A stretch of 64,000 nt of DNA from Streptomyces sp. V4I2 (GCF_030817655.1 NZ_JAUSZM010000003.1:2046001-2110000), one strand, 5' to 3'. Shown: positions 8,464 to 20,316, counted from the stretch's first letter. Program-made: numbers and translations. The notes: generated from the letters alone by a model not told the origin.

Positions 8464-8913
8464 ATGGAGATCGCCGCCCTGCCGCACGTCGACGAACACA
8501 CCACCACGGTCACGGCGGGGCCCGAGGCCGTCTGGCGCGGCCTGAGCGAGGTCCTGGACCGCTCCTTCACCGGCGACCGCGCGGTCGGCTACGCACGCCT
8601 GGTCGGCTGCGCCGACAGCGCGGCGTTCGGACCCCGGCCCCTGGCCGAAGGCTCGACGGTGCCCGGCTTCCGGGTCGCCTCCGCGGACCGGGGCCGGGAG
8701 CTGGTCCTCGTCGGCCGCCACTACTTCTCGACGTACGCCCTGGTCTTCCGCCTCGACGAGGCGGGCGCGGGCCGCACCCGGCTGCGGGCCGAGACCCGGG
8801 CCAGGTTCCCCGGCCCCTTCGGCGGCCTCTACCGGCTGTGCGTCATCGGCACGGGCGGGCACGCGATCGCCGTTCGGCGGCTGCTCGCGGCCGTCCGCCG
8901 CCGCGCCGAGTAG
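8464..8913 (+). CDS. SRPBCC (polyketide cyclase/START-like) family protein
   Basis: This 149-residue protein lacks a signal peptide and fits the small SRPBCC fold: an N-terminal beta strand and helix (VTAGPEAVWRGLSEV), a central beta sheet including FRVASADRGRELVLVGRHYF, and a long C-terminal helix ending in Arg-rich residues. Such proteins bind hydrophobic or amphipathic ligands in a cavity. GGAGG lies 7 bases upstream of the ATG. It follows the GntR gene by 11 bp and may belong to that transcript; a functional link with the importer is unproven. Confidence 0.65.
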   Translation: MEIAALPHVDEHTTTVTAGPEAVWRGLSEVLDRSFTGDRAVGYARLVGCADSAAFGPRPLAEGSTVPGFRVASADRGRELVLVGRHYFSTYALVFRLDEAGAGRTRLRAETRARFPGPFGGLYRLCVIGTGGHAIAVRRLLAAVRRRAE

Positions 8914-8948
8914 GACGGAGCAGGACGGCTCGGGACGGCCAGGACGGC

Positions 8949-9401
8949 TCAGGTCGGGGACCCCGACGAGAACCGGCGCAGCAGCGGCGACAGCACCAGC
9001 ACGGACTTCGTCCGCTCCACGAACGGCTCCCCCGCGATCCGCTCCAGGACCCGCTCGAAGTGCCGCATGTCGGAGGCGAAGACCTGGACGACCGCGTCCG
9101 CCTCGCCCGTGACCGTCGACGCGGCCACGACCTCCTGGTAGGGCTCCAGGCCCCGCCGGATGGTCTCGGGCGAGGTGTTGTGCCGGCAGTAGATCTCGAC
9201 GAACCCCTCCGTCTCCCAGCCGAGGGCCGACGGGTCGACCCGGACGGTGAATCCGGTGATGGCTCCGGTGGCGCGCAGCCGGTCCACGCGCCGTTTCACG
9301 GCGGGCGCGGACAGGCCGACCAGCTGCCCGATGTCCGCGTAGGAGCGGCGGGCGTCCTCGGCGAGGGCGTGCACGATGCGTTCGTCGAGATCGTTCAGCA
9401 C
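8949..9401 (-). CDS. Lrp/AsnC-family transcriptional regulator
   Basis: This 150-residue regulator has an N-terminal helix-turn-helix (about 5-60; YADIGQLVGLSAPAVKRRVDRL) and a C-terminal RAM/AsnC effector domain with the usual alpha-beta sandwich. The GTG at 9401 lies 10 bp after the amino-acid permease stop and has a GAAG ribosome binding site embedded in the end of that gene; the TTG at 9434 would overlap the permease. Being the second gene of a permease-regulator operon, it probably senses an amino acid and controls its uptake. An Lrp-type palindrome lies upstream of the permease. Confidence 0.88.
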   Translation of the reverse strand: MLNDLDERIVHALAEDARRSYADIGQLVGLSAPAVKRRVDRLRATGAITGFTVRVDPSALGWETEGFVEIYCRHNTSPETIRRGLEPYQEVVAASTVTGEADAVVQVFASDMRHFERVLERIAGEPFVERTKSVLVLSPLLRRFSSGSPT

Positions 9402-9411
9402 TGCGGGTGGT

Positions 9412-10881
9412 TCACTTCGCTTCAGGTGTGGCAAGACGGGAGCGGCGATGGCCGTACAGGAAGTAGAACACGAGCCCGACGGCCGTCCAGACCCCGAAGA
9501 CCACCCAGGTGACGGCCGAGAGGCTGCCCATCATCCAGACGCAGAACCCGAGGCCCAGGGCGGGCAGAACCGGTGACAGCGGCACCCGGAAGGTACGGGG
9601 CATGTCGGGACGGGTCCGGCGCAGCACCACGACCGCGATGTTGACCAGCCCGAAGGCGAAGAGGGTGCCGATGCTGGTGGCGTCGGCGAGCTGTCCCAGC
9701 GGGACGGCGGCGGCCAGGACCCCGCAGAACAGGGACACGATCAGGGTGTTGGCGCGGGGCGCCCCGGTCTTCGGGTGGACGTGGGCGAACACCTTGGGCA
9801 CGAGCCCGTCCCGGGACATCGCGAAGAGGATGCGGGTCTGGCCGTACAGCACGGTCAGGACGACGCTCGCGATGGCGATGACCGCGCAGAACGCCAGCAG
9901 CGTGCCCCAGAAGGTCTGTCCGGTGACCTCGCGCATGATCTGGGCGAGCGCGGCCTCGGAGTCGGTGAACCGCTGCCAGGGCTTGGCGCCGACGGCGACG
10001 GCCGCGACGAGGACGTACAGCGCGGTCACGATGACGAGCGACAGCATGATCGCGCGGGGCAGGTCGCGCTGCGCGTTCCTCGCCTCCTCGCCGGCGGTGG
10101 AGGCCGCGTCGAAGCCGATGTACGAGAAGAACAGCGTCGCCCCGGCCGCGCTGACCCCGGCCATGCCGAGCGGCATGAAGTTCTCGTAGTTGCCGGAGCG
10201 GAAGCCCTGGACGCCGATCGCGCAGAACAGCACCAGCGCGGCGATCTTCACGACGACCATGACGGTGTTGGCGCGGGCGGACTCCCGGGCGCCGCCCAGC
10301 AGGAACGCCATCGCGAGGAGGACGACGATCAGCGCCGGCAGGTTGAAGACGCCGCCGTCACCGGGCGGGGCGGACAGCGCGGCCGGAATGGTGACGCCGA
10401 GGGTCCCGTCGAGCAGTTCGTTCAGGTACTCGCCCCAGCCGACGGCGACGGCGGCGACCGAGACACCGTACTCGAGGACCAGACACCATCCGCAGACCCA
10501 GGCGACGAGCTCGCCCATCGTCGCGTAGGCGTACGAGTACGAGGACCCGGAGACCGGGATGGTGCCCGCCAGCTCGGCGTACGAAAGGGCCGAGAAGAGG
10601 GCGGTCAGGCCGGCGATGACGAAGGCCAGGGTGACGGCCGGACCGGCCTTGGGCACGGCCTCGCCGAGGACGACGAAGATGCCGGTGCCGAGGGTGGCAC
10701 CGATGCTGATCATGGTCAGCTGCCACAGCCCGAGGGTGCGGCGCAGGCTGCCTCCCTCGCCCTGGCCGCCCTCGGCGACCAGGCGTTCCACCGGCTTGCG
10801 ACGCATGAGGCGTGCACCGAGGCCCGGGGACGAGGGCCCGTTCTGACTGCGCTGTTGCGTGGGTGCGCCTTGGTCGAGCAC
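9412..10881 (-). CDS. APC-superfamily amino-acid permease (cationic amino-acid transporter type)
   Basis: This is a 489-residue permease with about 12 to 13 transmembrane segments. The first helix region carries the APC hallmark GATLGTGIFVVLG, and TM6-like GFDAASTAGEEARNAQRDLPRAI matches the CAT subgroup (TC 2.A.3.3). The GTG at 10881 has a perfect AAAGGAG at seven bases. An upstream extension of the frame is GC-rich noise. The Lrp regulator follows immediately, so the two genes probably form an autoregulated amino-acid uptake operon. Exact substrate (basic or branched amino acids) is not determined. Confidence 0.9.
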   Translation of the reverse strand: MLDQGAPTQQRSQNGPSSPGLGARLMRRKPVERLVAEGGQGEGGSLRRTLGLWQLTMISIGATLGTGIFVVLGEAVPKAGPAVTLAFVIAGLTALFSALSYAELAGTIPVSGSSYSYAYATMGELVAWVCGWCLVLEYGVSVAAVAVGWGEYLNELLDGTLGVTIPAALSAPPGDGGVFNLPALIVVLLAMAFLLGGARESARANTVMVVVKIAALVLFCAIGVQGFRSGNYENFMPLGMAGVSAAGATLFFSYIGFDAASTAGEEARNAQRDLPRAIMLSLVIVTALYVLVAAVAVGAKPWQRFTDSEAALAQIMREVTGQTFWGTLLAFCAVIAIASVVLTVLYGQTRILFAMSRDGLVPKVFAHVHPKTGAPRANTLIVSLFCGVLAAAVPLGQLADATSIGTLFAFGLVNIAVVVLRRTRPDMPRTFRVPLSPVLPALGLGFCVWMMGSLSAVTWVVFGVWTAVGLVFYFLYGHRRSRLATPEAK

Positions 10882-11130
10882 GCGCTGACTCCTTTGTCGC
10901 TGCCACTGAGGGCGGCGGGGACCGGCGGCACTCCTGCGCGAGCAGGAACCCACCGAGCGGGGTCCCCGCCACGCCATGTACAGGGCATGACCCTATGAGC
11001 CAGGGCATCACGGTCGTAATGCGGCAACCTTGCGCATCTCCGCAAGATCCTTGCGTTCATCGCGGGCCGGCGGGTGTTCGTTGCGCGGGGACGTTCGACC
11101 GTTGCGGAAGGCCGTGCGGACGGGAGTTGC
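10882..11130. promoter_or_regulatory. permease upstream region with Lrp-type palindrome
   Basis: No gene is seen in these 249 bp. On the minus strand the region has CGCAAG-N3-CTTGCG (11041-11055) followed by another CGCAAG (11029-11034), and a further TTGCG at 11081-11085. These phased half-sites resemble Lrp/AsnC operators. A direct repeat CAGGGCAT occurs at 10981-10988 and 11001-11008. A weak minus-strand promoter reading is TTACGA with 18 bp to TAGGGT. Confidence 0.5.
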
Positions 11131-12615
<1,485 letters not shown>

Positions 12616-12704
12616 TCAGCCAGGGGGAAGAGCACGTACTTCATTGTCCCATGGCGACCGGAACGCGATACACGGGCGAAACATACAGCCAGGTCAGAGG
12701 GGCC

Positions 12705-13019
12705 TTAGGAGGAACCTCCAAGCGCGAGCGCCACGGTCAGCGCCCGCGTCCGGTCCGCCGCCTCGGCGAACACCTCCTGAGCGGTCTCCCACTCCTGCGG
12801 GAGGGCCTTCGCGTACGGCTGCCAGTTCCGTACGACGATCAGCAGCCCGCTCTCCACGGCGCCCTCGGGCCAGACGGTGTGGTCGCCGAGGCTGTCGGCC
12901 AGCGCGTCCCAGTTGCGGCCGAACCAGTCGGGCAGCCCCAGGGCCCGGGCGCAGCAATCCATGAGACCCGCCTTGTCCGTGACCCCGTCGAGGTCCACCG
13001 TGACCAGGTGCTCCGTCAT
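12705..13019 (-). CDS. barstar-like (ribonuclease inhibitor family) protein
   Basis: This 104-residue acidic protein matches the barstar family: an N-terminal beta strand (LVTVDLDGVTDKAGLMDCCARALG), the characteristic PDWFGRNWDALADSL motif and a second strand-helix part. Barstars inhibit barnase-type RNases by covering the active site. No barnase or other toxin gene is nearby, so it is an orphan or protects against a remote or foreign RNase. The ATG at 13019 is chosen; the frame continues upstream through a 12-bp minisatellite, which would add repetitive CGPL units and is unlikely to be translated. Confidence 0.85.
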   Translation of the reverse strand: MTEHLVTVDLDGVTDKAGLMDCCARALGLPDWFGRNWDALADSLGDHTVWPEGAVESGLLIVVRNWQPYAKALPQEWETAQEVFAEAADRTRALTVALALGGSS

Positions 13020-13062
13020 CTCCGTACCGCCCTGAACGAGTTGTGGTGATCGTCGGTGTAGT

Positions 13063-13146
13063 GGACCACGAAGGGGACCACGAAGGGGACCGCAAAGGGG
13101 ACCGCAAAGGGGACCGCAAAGGGGACCGCAAAGGGGACCGCAAAGG
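13063..13146. repeat. 12-bp minisatellite, seven tandem units
   Basis: Seven exact-length 12-bp units lie head to tail: two of GGACCACGAAGG followed by five identical copies of GGACCGCAAAGG. The array is between the barstar start and the hairpin that follows the SorC gene. Because the unit is divisible by three, it keeps open frames on both strands. Copy number is likely variable between strains. Confidence 0.95.
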
Positions 13147-13147
13147 G

Positions 13148-13179
13148 GGCGGCCATGGCGGCCCACCGCCACGGCCGCC
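13148..13179 (-). terminator. hairpin terminator after SorC regulator
   Basis: Two 14-bp arms, GGCGGCCATGGCGG (13148-13161) and CCGCCACGGCCGCC (13166-13179), pair with one mismatch around a 4-base loop. The hairpin begins 16 bp beyond the SorC stop codon, the usual place for a T-poor actinobacterial terminator, and directly adjoins the minisatellite. Confidence 0.7.
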
Positions 13180-13195
13180 CCCTGCAGACGATCCG

Positions 13196-14215
13196 TCAGA
13201 TCCCGTCAGGATCAGCCCGGTTGAGCGCCGGCTTCGGCGTCGGTCCCGCCGTCATCAGGTAGTCCGCGGCCGAGGTGTCCGTCACCAGGCTGGTGACGAG
13301 CCCGGACCGCAGCACCGCGTCGATCGCGCCCGCCTTGCGCTGTCCGCCCGCGATCGCGACGACCTCGGGGATACGGCGGAGCTGGTCGGCCTTGACGGTG
13401 ATGCACCGCTCGCCGAGGTCCCGTCCGACCCGGCGGCCGTCGGCGTCGAAGAGGTGCGCGGACATCTCGGCGGCGACACCGAGCGAGGCGTAGTGCGACA
13501 CCTCCTCGTCGCTGAGCATGTCGTGCACCGTCGAGATGCCCGGCTCCCAGGAGCCGATGGAGACGCAGGCGACCGTGACCTTGTCGAAGTACTCGAAGGC
13601 CCGGGCGATCCCGGTCTGGTTGCGCAGCGCGGCCGCGGTCGCCGCGTCCGGCAGCAGCATCGGCGCGTAGATGGGGTGGGCGTCGCCGCCCGACACCTGT
13701 GCGGCGCGCCGCACCGCCTCCACCGAGCCGCGCTCGGCGGTCCCGGCGTCGTACACGCCCGTCAACTGGACCACCGTGCAGGGCGGCAGCCGGTCCAGCG
13801 CCGCCGCCATGTGGATGGTGGACCGGCCCCAGGCAAGTCCCAGCACATCACCTTCGTTCACGAGCTCGCCGAGCAGGTCGGCGGCCACTTCCCCCAGGTT
13901 CTCGGGATCGGGCGAATCCTGGGCCTCGGCCGGGGACTCGACCACCACGGCGTGCCTGAGGCCGTACCGGGCGCGGAGCGCGTCAGAGCGCTCGGCGTCC
14001 AGTTCGGCCGGCACGCGGATCTCGATGCGTACGAGATCCCGTTCGAGAGCGGTTTCCAGGACCCGGGCCACCTTGAAGCGGCTGACGCCGAACTCCTCCG
14101 CGATCTGGATCTTGGACTTGCCCTCGAGGTAGAAGCGGCGGGCCATGGCCGCCGCCTGCACCAGCTCAGCGGGTCCCATCCGCATGGCTGACCGGCCCGC
14201 CGACATACCCGACAC
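13196..14215 (-). CDS. SorC/DeoR-type sugar-binding transcriptional regulator
   Basis: This is a 339-residue regulator. An N-terminal helix-turn-helix (about 25-60; KIQIAEEFGVSRFKVARVL) is followed by a SorC-type sugar-phosphate-binding domain with GLAWGRSTIHMAAALDRLP and GDAHPIYAPMLLPDAATAAALRNQ. The GTG at 14215 has GAGGAG at six bases; earlier in-frame codons do not. It lies directly downstream of rpe on the same strand, with 102 bp between, suggesting control of pentose-phosphate or related sugar metabolism, although the target genes are not shown by the sequence. Confidence 0.9.
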   Translation of the reverse strand: MSGMSAGRSAMRMGPAELVQAAAMARRFYLEGKSKIQIAEEFGVSRFKVARVLETALERDLVRIEIRVPAELDAERSDALRARYGLRHAVVVESPAEAQDSPDPENLGEVAADLLGELVNEGDVLGLAWGRSTIHMAAALDRLPPCTVVQLTGVYDAGTAERGSVEAVRRAAQVSGGDAHPIYAPMLLPDAATAAALRNQTGIARAFEYFDKVTVACVSIGSWEPGISTVHDMLSDEEVSHYASLGVAAEMSAHLFDADGRRVGRDLGERCITVKADQLRRIPEVVAIAGGQRKAGAIDAVLRSGLVTSLVTDTSAADYLMTAGPTPKPALNRADPDGI

Positions 14216-14279
14216 GGCGATCTCCTCACTGCTGTTCACATTCTGGATTCGCCGTTCATCCTTGCAGATCCGGCGCACT

Positions 14280-14295
14280 TGATCAGCCCTGATGA
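14280..14295. promoter_or_regulatory. imperfect palindrome between rpe and SorC gene
   Basis: TGATCAGCCCTGATGA forms 7-bp arms with one mismatch. It lies between the rpe stop and the SorC start, so it could be a SorC operator or a weak rpe terminator. Evidence is limited to symmetry and position. Confidence 0.3.
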
Positions 14296-14317
14296 GAGCC
14301 GTTCACGTTCCCGTGGT

Positions 14318-15004
14318 TCAGTGGCCGCATGCCCAGGAGGCCTTGGCCGTCGCCCCCTCCGCCTGCGTGCGCAATGCACGTACCGCCTCGGCCGGGTCCG
14401 ATGCCCCGTAGACGGCCGAGCCGGCCACGAAGACGTCGGCGCCCGCGTCCGCGCAGCGCTCGATGGTGGCGGCCGAGACTCCCCCGTCGACCTGGAGCCA
14501 CAGCTCAAGACCGTGCTTGCTGATCAACTCGCGGGTGCGGCGAATCTTCGGAAGCATGATGTCGAGAAACGCCTGTCCCCCGAATCCCGGCTCGACTGTC
14601 ATGATCAGCAGCATGTCGAGCTCGGGGAGCAGATCCTCGTACGGCTCGATGGGCGTCGCGGGCTTCAGCGCCATGGAGGCGCGGGCGCCCTTGGCCCGGA
14701 TCTCCCGGGCGAGCCGGACGGGAGCGGCGGCCGCCTCGACGTGGAAGGTGACGGAACCGGCCCCCGCCTCTACGTACTGGGGTGCCCACCGATCGGGGGC
14801 CTCGATCATCAGATGGCAGTCCAGCGGCGTGTCCGTCGCACGGGCCAAAGACTCTACGACCGGCACACCGAGGGTGAGGTTCGGGACGAAATGGTTGTCC
14901 ATGACGTCGACGTGAAGCCAGTCGGCTCCTCGCACCGCCTCCGCCTCGTCCGCAAGGCGGGCGAAGTCGGCGGACAGAATGCTGGGGTTGATCTGCGCGG
15001 CCAT
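14318..15004 (-). CDS. rpe: ribulose-phosphate 3-epimerase
   Basis: This 228-residue TIM-barrel enzyme interconverts ribulose 5-phosphate and xylulose 5-phosphate in the pentose phosphate pathway. Family motifs are intact: [11 protein letters not shown] at the N-terminus, [31 protein letters not shown] and QVDGGVS, which carry the metal ligands and catalytic Asp residues. The ATG at 15004 gives the usual length. In Mycobacterium tuberculosis rpe follows the rsmB homologue directly; here an MMPL transporter and argG intervene. The SorC regulator lies just downstream. Confidence 0.97.
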   Translation of the reverse strand: MAAQINPSILSADFARLADEAEAVRGADWLHVDVMDNHFVPNLTLGVPVVESLARATDTPLDCHLMIEAPDRWAPQYVEAGAGSVTFHVEAAAAPVRLAREIRAKGARASMALKPATPIEPYEDLLPELDMLLIMTVEPGFGGQAFLDIMLPKIRRTRELISKHGLELWLQVDGGVSAATIERCADAGADVFVAGSAVYGASDPAEAVRALRTQAEGATAKASWACGH

Positions 15005-15138
15005 GCCCCAAGCCTGCCATGTCCGGGCACGAATGTTCGCGCCGGTCCATACCTAAGCCGTTCATCGGATGTTGCACCGGGGCCTCGCGTGCCATGCTGG
15101 GCCGCCGATCTGGTCGAGATGGGGCTGCGGGGGTGGCC

Positions 15139-17319
15139 ATGACGGAGATCCAGGAGAACAGGCAAGGGCGGTCGGGGCAACGGGGCATCGGGCACCTTGT
15201 CTGCGGGCGGCGCGCCAAGTGGCTGGTGCTGGTGCTGTGGCTGATCGTGCTGTTCCTGACGGCACCGTTCGCCCAGAAACTCACCGACGCCCAGGACAAC
15301 GACGCGGCCTCCTGGCTGCCCGGCTCCGCCGAGTCGACCCAAGTCCTGCAGATCTCCGAGGACTTCAGGCCCGAGCAGATTCCCGCGGTCGTCGTGTACG
15401 CCCGCGAGGACGGCCTGACCGCCGAGGACCGGGCGCAGATCGCCGAGGACACGGCCGAGATCAAGCAGCTGACCGCCCACGGCATCCGCGGCGACGAGAC
15501 CCGGGGCCCGGTCTTCGACCGGCAGACCGACCCGCGCGCCGCCCAGGTCCTCGTGCCGATCACGATGGACGAGAACGGCTGGGAGGAGATCGCCCCCGCC
15601 GTCGACTCGATCCGGGACATCGTCGGGGAGGGCGGCGGCGCTCTCGCCGTGCACATCACGGGCCCGGGCGGCACCTCCGCCGACTTCTCCGAGGCCTTCG
15701 AGGGCATCGACTCGACGCTGCTGATCTCCGCGATGACCGTCGTCATCGTGATGCTGCTCATCACCTACCGCAGCCCCACCCTCCTCCTGATCCCCCTGCT
15801 CTCGGTGATCGCCGCGCTGTTCACCGCGCAGGCCCTGATCTACTTCCTGGCGGAACACGCGGGCCTGACGGTCAACGGCCAGAGCGCGGGCATCCTGACG
15901 GTGCTCGTGTTCGGCGCGGGGACGGACTATGCCCTGTTGCTGGTCGCCCGCTACCGGGAGGAACTGCGCCGCCACGAGGACCGTCACGAGGCGATGGCGC
16001 TGGCCCTGCACCGCGCGGGCCCGGCGGTCCTCGCCTCCGGCGCCACCGTCGTGCTGAGCATGCTGGTGCTGCTGGCCGCCGAGATGAACTCGACGAGAGG
16101 GCTCGGCCCGGTCGCCGCCATCGGCGTCGCGGTCGCCCTGCTGGCGATGATGACGCTGTTCCCGGCCCTGCTGGTGATCTTCGGCCGCTGGATCTTCTGG
16201 CCGGCGATCCCGCACCTCGGTGCGGAGAACCCGGCCGACACGGGCGTCTGGGCCCGCATGGGCGGCCGTATGGCCCGCCGTCCCCGGATGGTCTGGGGCG
16301 TCACCGCGGCGGTGCTGGCGATCTGCTCGCTCGGCCTGATCCAGCTGCGCGCCGAGGGCATCAGCAACGCGGACGCGTTCACCGGGAAACCGGACTCGAT
16401 CGTCGGCCAGGAGGTCTCGGCACGCTACTTCCCGGCGGGCAGCGGCGATCCGCTCGTCATCGTCAGCAACCAGGCGCAGGCGCGGCAGGTCGGCGAGACC
16501 GTCGCCGCCACCCGCGGAGTCGTCCCCGAGTCCCTCGGTCTGCCACCGGGCACCAAGCCGTCCTTCGAGGGCAAGGTGCTGTTCGAGGCCACCATGACCG
16601 ACCCGTCCGACAGCGAGGCCGCGAAACAGACCGTGGAGCGGGTCCGGGACGCCGTGCACGCGGTGCCGGACGCCGACGCCCAGGTGGGCGGCGGTACGGC
16701 GGCCCTGCTGGACATGGACGAGGCGACCACGCACGACAACATCCTGATCATCCCGCTGGTGCTGATCGTCGTCCTGCTGATCCTGTGCGGGCTGCTGCGC
16801 GCGCTGATCGCCCCACTGCTGCTGGTCGGGACGGTCATCCTGTCGTTCGCGGCGGCGCTCGGCATCAGCGCGCTCGCGTTCCGGTACGCCTTCGACTACG
16901 CGGGCGAGTCGACGGACTTCCCGCTGTTCGTCTTCGTGTTCCTGGTCGCCCTGGGCATCGACTACAACATCTTCCTGACCACTCGCATCCGCGAGGAGGC
17001 CGGCCGTCAGGGCACCCGCAAGGGCGCGCTGACCGGCCTGGCCGCAACCGGTGCGGTCATCACCTCCGCGGGTCTGGTCCTCGCGGGCACCTTCGCCGCC
17101 CTCGCCACCCTCCCGATGGTCGCCTTCGCCGAACTCGGCTTCGCGGTGGCCCTGGGCGTGCTGCTCGACACATTCATCGTGCGGTCGGTCCTCGTGACGT
17201 CCCTGTTCCTCGACATCGGCCCGAAGGTGTGGTGGCCGCACCGGCTGGCGCGGGAGGACGGGGGCGCGGCCGCGGTGACCGGGGCGGAGAAGGTGAGCCA
17301 ATCCGGCCCGGCGGGTTAG
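15139..17319 (+). CDS. MMPL-family (RND-type) membrane transporter
   Basis: This 726-residue protein has two repeats of the MMPL/RND fold. Each repeat has one N-terminal helix, an extracytoplasmic domain and five further helices. The first bears GTDYALLLVARYREEL (near 260) and the second LGIDYNIFLTTRIREEA (near 605), both with the Asp-Tyr pair implicated in proton relay. The ATG at 15139 follows GGGGGTGG; the frame upstream of it overlaps the rpe promoter. Such transporters export lipids, siderophores or hydrophobic metabolites; no substrate is indicated. It is divergent from rpe and 73 bp upstream of argG. Confidence 0.93.
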   Translation: MTEIQENRQGRSGQRGIGHLVCGRRAKWLVLVLWLIVLFLTAPFAQKLTDAQDNDAASWLPGSAESTQVLQISEDFRPEQIPAVVVYAREDGLTAEDRAQIAEDTAEIKQLTAHGIRGDETRGPVFDRQTDPRAAQVLVPITMDENGWEEIAPAVDSIRDIVGEGGGALAVHITGPGGTSADFSEAFEGIDSTLLISAMTVVIVMLLITYRSPTLLLIPLLSVIAALFTAQALIYFLAEHAGLTVNGQSAGILTVLVFGAGTDYALLLVARYREELRRHEDRHEAMALALHRAGPAVLASGATVVLSMLVLLAAEMNSTRGLGPVAAIGVAVALLAMMTLFPALLVIFGRWIFWPAIPHLGAENPADTGVWARMGGRMARRPRMVWGVTAAVLAICSLGLIQLRAEGISNADAFTGKPDSIVGQEVSARYFPAGSGDPLVIVSNQAQARQVGETVAATRGVVPESLGLPPGTKPSFEGKVLFEATMTDPSDSEAAKQTVERVRDAVHAVPDADAQVGGGTAALLDMDEATTHDNILIIPLVLIVVLLILCGLLRALIAPLLLVGTVILSFAAALGISALAFRYAFDYAGESTDFPLFVFVFLVALGIDYNIFLTTRIREEAGRQGTRKGALTGLAATGAVITSAGLVLAGTFAALATLPMVAFAELGFAVALGVLLDTFIVRSVLVTSLFLDIGPKVWWPHRLAREDGGAAAVTGAEKVSQSGPAG

Positions 17320-17356
17320 GACTCGGCACGCGCAGAGGAATGCGATGCGAACGCCC

Positions 17357-18838
<1,482 letters not shown>

Positions 18839-18850
18839 CCGGCCTACGAA

Positions 18851-18883
18851 CGGAAAAGGCCGGCTCGGAGCCGGCCTTTTCCG
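18851..18883. terminator. bidirectional terminator between argG and rsmB
   Basis: The arms CGGAAAAGGCCGGCT (18851-18865) and AGCCGGCCTTTTCCG (18869-18883) pair perfectly over 15 bp with a 3-base loop. A/T-rich outer stems give a short U-run in both directions. It separates convergent argG and rsmB. Confidence 0.93.
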
Positions 18884-18894
18884 TCACCCGGTCG

Positions 18895-20316
18895 TCAGCC
18901 GGTCCTGCGAATCAGCGCCAGATACATGGCGTCAGTCCCGTGCCGATGCGGCCACAGCTGTACGTCGGGACCCTCGCCGAGGTCCGGTACGCCGGGCAAC
19001 AGAGGGCGGGCGTCGACGAGTTCGGCCCCGTTTCCGTGCTGCTTGAGCACGTCGTCGACGACGGCCCGGGTCTCGGCGAGATGCGGCGAGCAGGTGGCGT
19101 AGCCCACGACCCCGCCGACCCGCACGGAGTCGAGCGCGGTGTGCAGCAGGCCGCGCTGCAGCGTCGCGAACCCCTCGAGGTCCTCGGGCCGCCTGCGCCA
19201 CCGGGCCTCGGGCCGCCGCCGCAGGGCGCCGAGCCCGGTGCACGGCACGTCCATCAGCACCCGGTCGAAGGAGCCGGGCCGCCACGGCGGCCGGATCCCG
19301 TCGGCCGCGATGACCTGGTAGGGCCCGGGGTTCCCGTCGAGGGTCTTGGCGACGAGCCCGGCCCGGTGCGGCAGCTTCTCGGAGGCCAGCAGGAAGGCCC
19401 CGCGTTCGGCGGCGAGAGCGGCGAGCAGCGCGGCCTTGCCGCCGGGTCCGGCACACCCGTCGAGCCACTTCTCGTCACGCCCTTCGAGGGGCGCGTTGGC
19501 CAGGGCCAGCGCGACGAGCTGACTGCCCTCGTCCTGTACGCCCGCCCGGCCGTCCCGTACGGCCTCGATCGCACCGGGCTCGCCGCCCTCGGCCAGCCGC
19601 ACGGCGTACGGCGACCAGCGCCCCGCCACCGCGGCCTCCTCCCGGAGCAGCTCGTCGGTGGTGGACCGGCCCGGCCGGGCGACGAGGGTCACCTCGGGCC
19701 GCTCATTGTCGGCCTCCAGCAGTTCCTCGAGCCCGGCGCGCCCGCCGCCGAGCGAGTCCCAGAGCGCGGAGACGATCCAGCGGGGGTGCGAGTGGACCAC
19801 GGCGAGGTGGTCCTCGGGGTCCTCGTCGTAGGGCGGCGCGACCTTGGCGATCCACCCGTCGAGGTCGTCCTGTGCGACCTTCCGCAGCACCGCGTTGACG
19901 AACTTCGCCCGCCCGTCGCCGAGCACAACCCGGGCGAGCTCTACGGACGCGGACACGGCGGCGTGCGTCGGGATCCGCGTCCCGAGCAACTGGTGCACAC
20001 CGAGACTGAGCACGTCGAGCACCGGCGGATCGACCTCGCGCAGCGGCCGGTCGATACAGGCTTTGATGACGGCGTCGTACGTCCCCTGCCGCCGCAGCGT
20101 CCCGTACACCAGCTCGGTCGCGAGCGCCGCGTCCCGCGCCTCGAAGCCGCCCTTCTCCCGCGCCTTGCGCAGCAGCGGCGGCAGGACGAGGTTGGCGTAC
20201 GCGTCCCGTTCGTCCACGGCCCGCAACGCCTCGAAGGCGAGGAAGCGGACGGGGTCCTTCTGGGGCCGACGGTAGGGCTTGCCTGCGGGGCGGGGCCGGC
20301 GGGGTTGGTCGCTCAC
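18895..20316 (-). CDS. rsmB: 16S rRNA (cytosine-C5) methyltransferase RsmB
   Basis: This 473-residue protein has an N-terminal NusB-like RNA-binding domain (about 20-150) and a C-terminal SAM-dependent methyltransferase. Motif I is DGCAGPGGK (about 284-292). The catalytic cysteines lie in DVPCTGLG (near 355) and YATCSPH (near 407), the pair typical of m5C methyltransferases. It methylates C967-equivalent 16S rRNA in E. coli. The GTG at 20316 is preceded by GGAG. It is 60 bp downstream of fmt, the usual actinobacterial order. Confidence 0.95.
   Translation of the reverse strand: MSDQPRRPRPAGKPYRRPQKDPVRFLAFEALRAVDERDAYANLVLPPLLRKAREKGGFEARDAALATELVYGTLRRQGTYDAVIKACIDRPLREVDPPVLDVLSLGVHQLLGTRIPTHAAVSASVELARVVLGDGRAKFVNAVLRKVAQDDLDGWIAKVAPPYDEDPEDHLAVVHSHPRWIVSALWDSLGGGRAGLEELLEADNERPEVTLVARPGRSTTDELLREEAAVAGRWSPYAVRLAEGGEPGAIEAVRDGRAGVQDEGSQLVALALANAPLEGRDEKWLDGCAGPGGKAALLAALAAERGAFLLASEKLPHRAGLVAKTLDGNPGPYQVIAADGIRPPWRPGSFDRVLMDVPCTGLGALRRRPEARWRRRPEDLEGFATLQRGLLHTALDSVRVGGVVGYATCSPHLAETRAVVDDVLKQHGNGAELVDARPLLPGVPDLGEGPDVQLWPHRHGTDAMYLALIRRTG

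Noticed and set aside
9402..9434. TTG start at 9434 for the Lrp regulator
   Set aside because: It would overlap the permease by more than 20 bp and has no Shine-Dalgarno; GTG at 9401 fits the family length.
13063..13172. N-terminal extension of barstar through the 12-bp repeats
   Set aside because: It would add repeated CGPL units not seen in barstars, and the ATG at 13019 already gives the normal family length.
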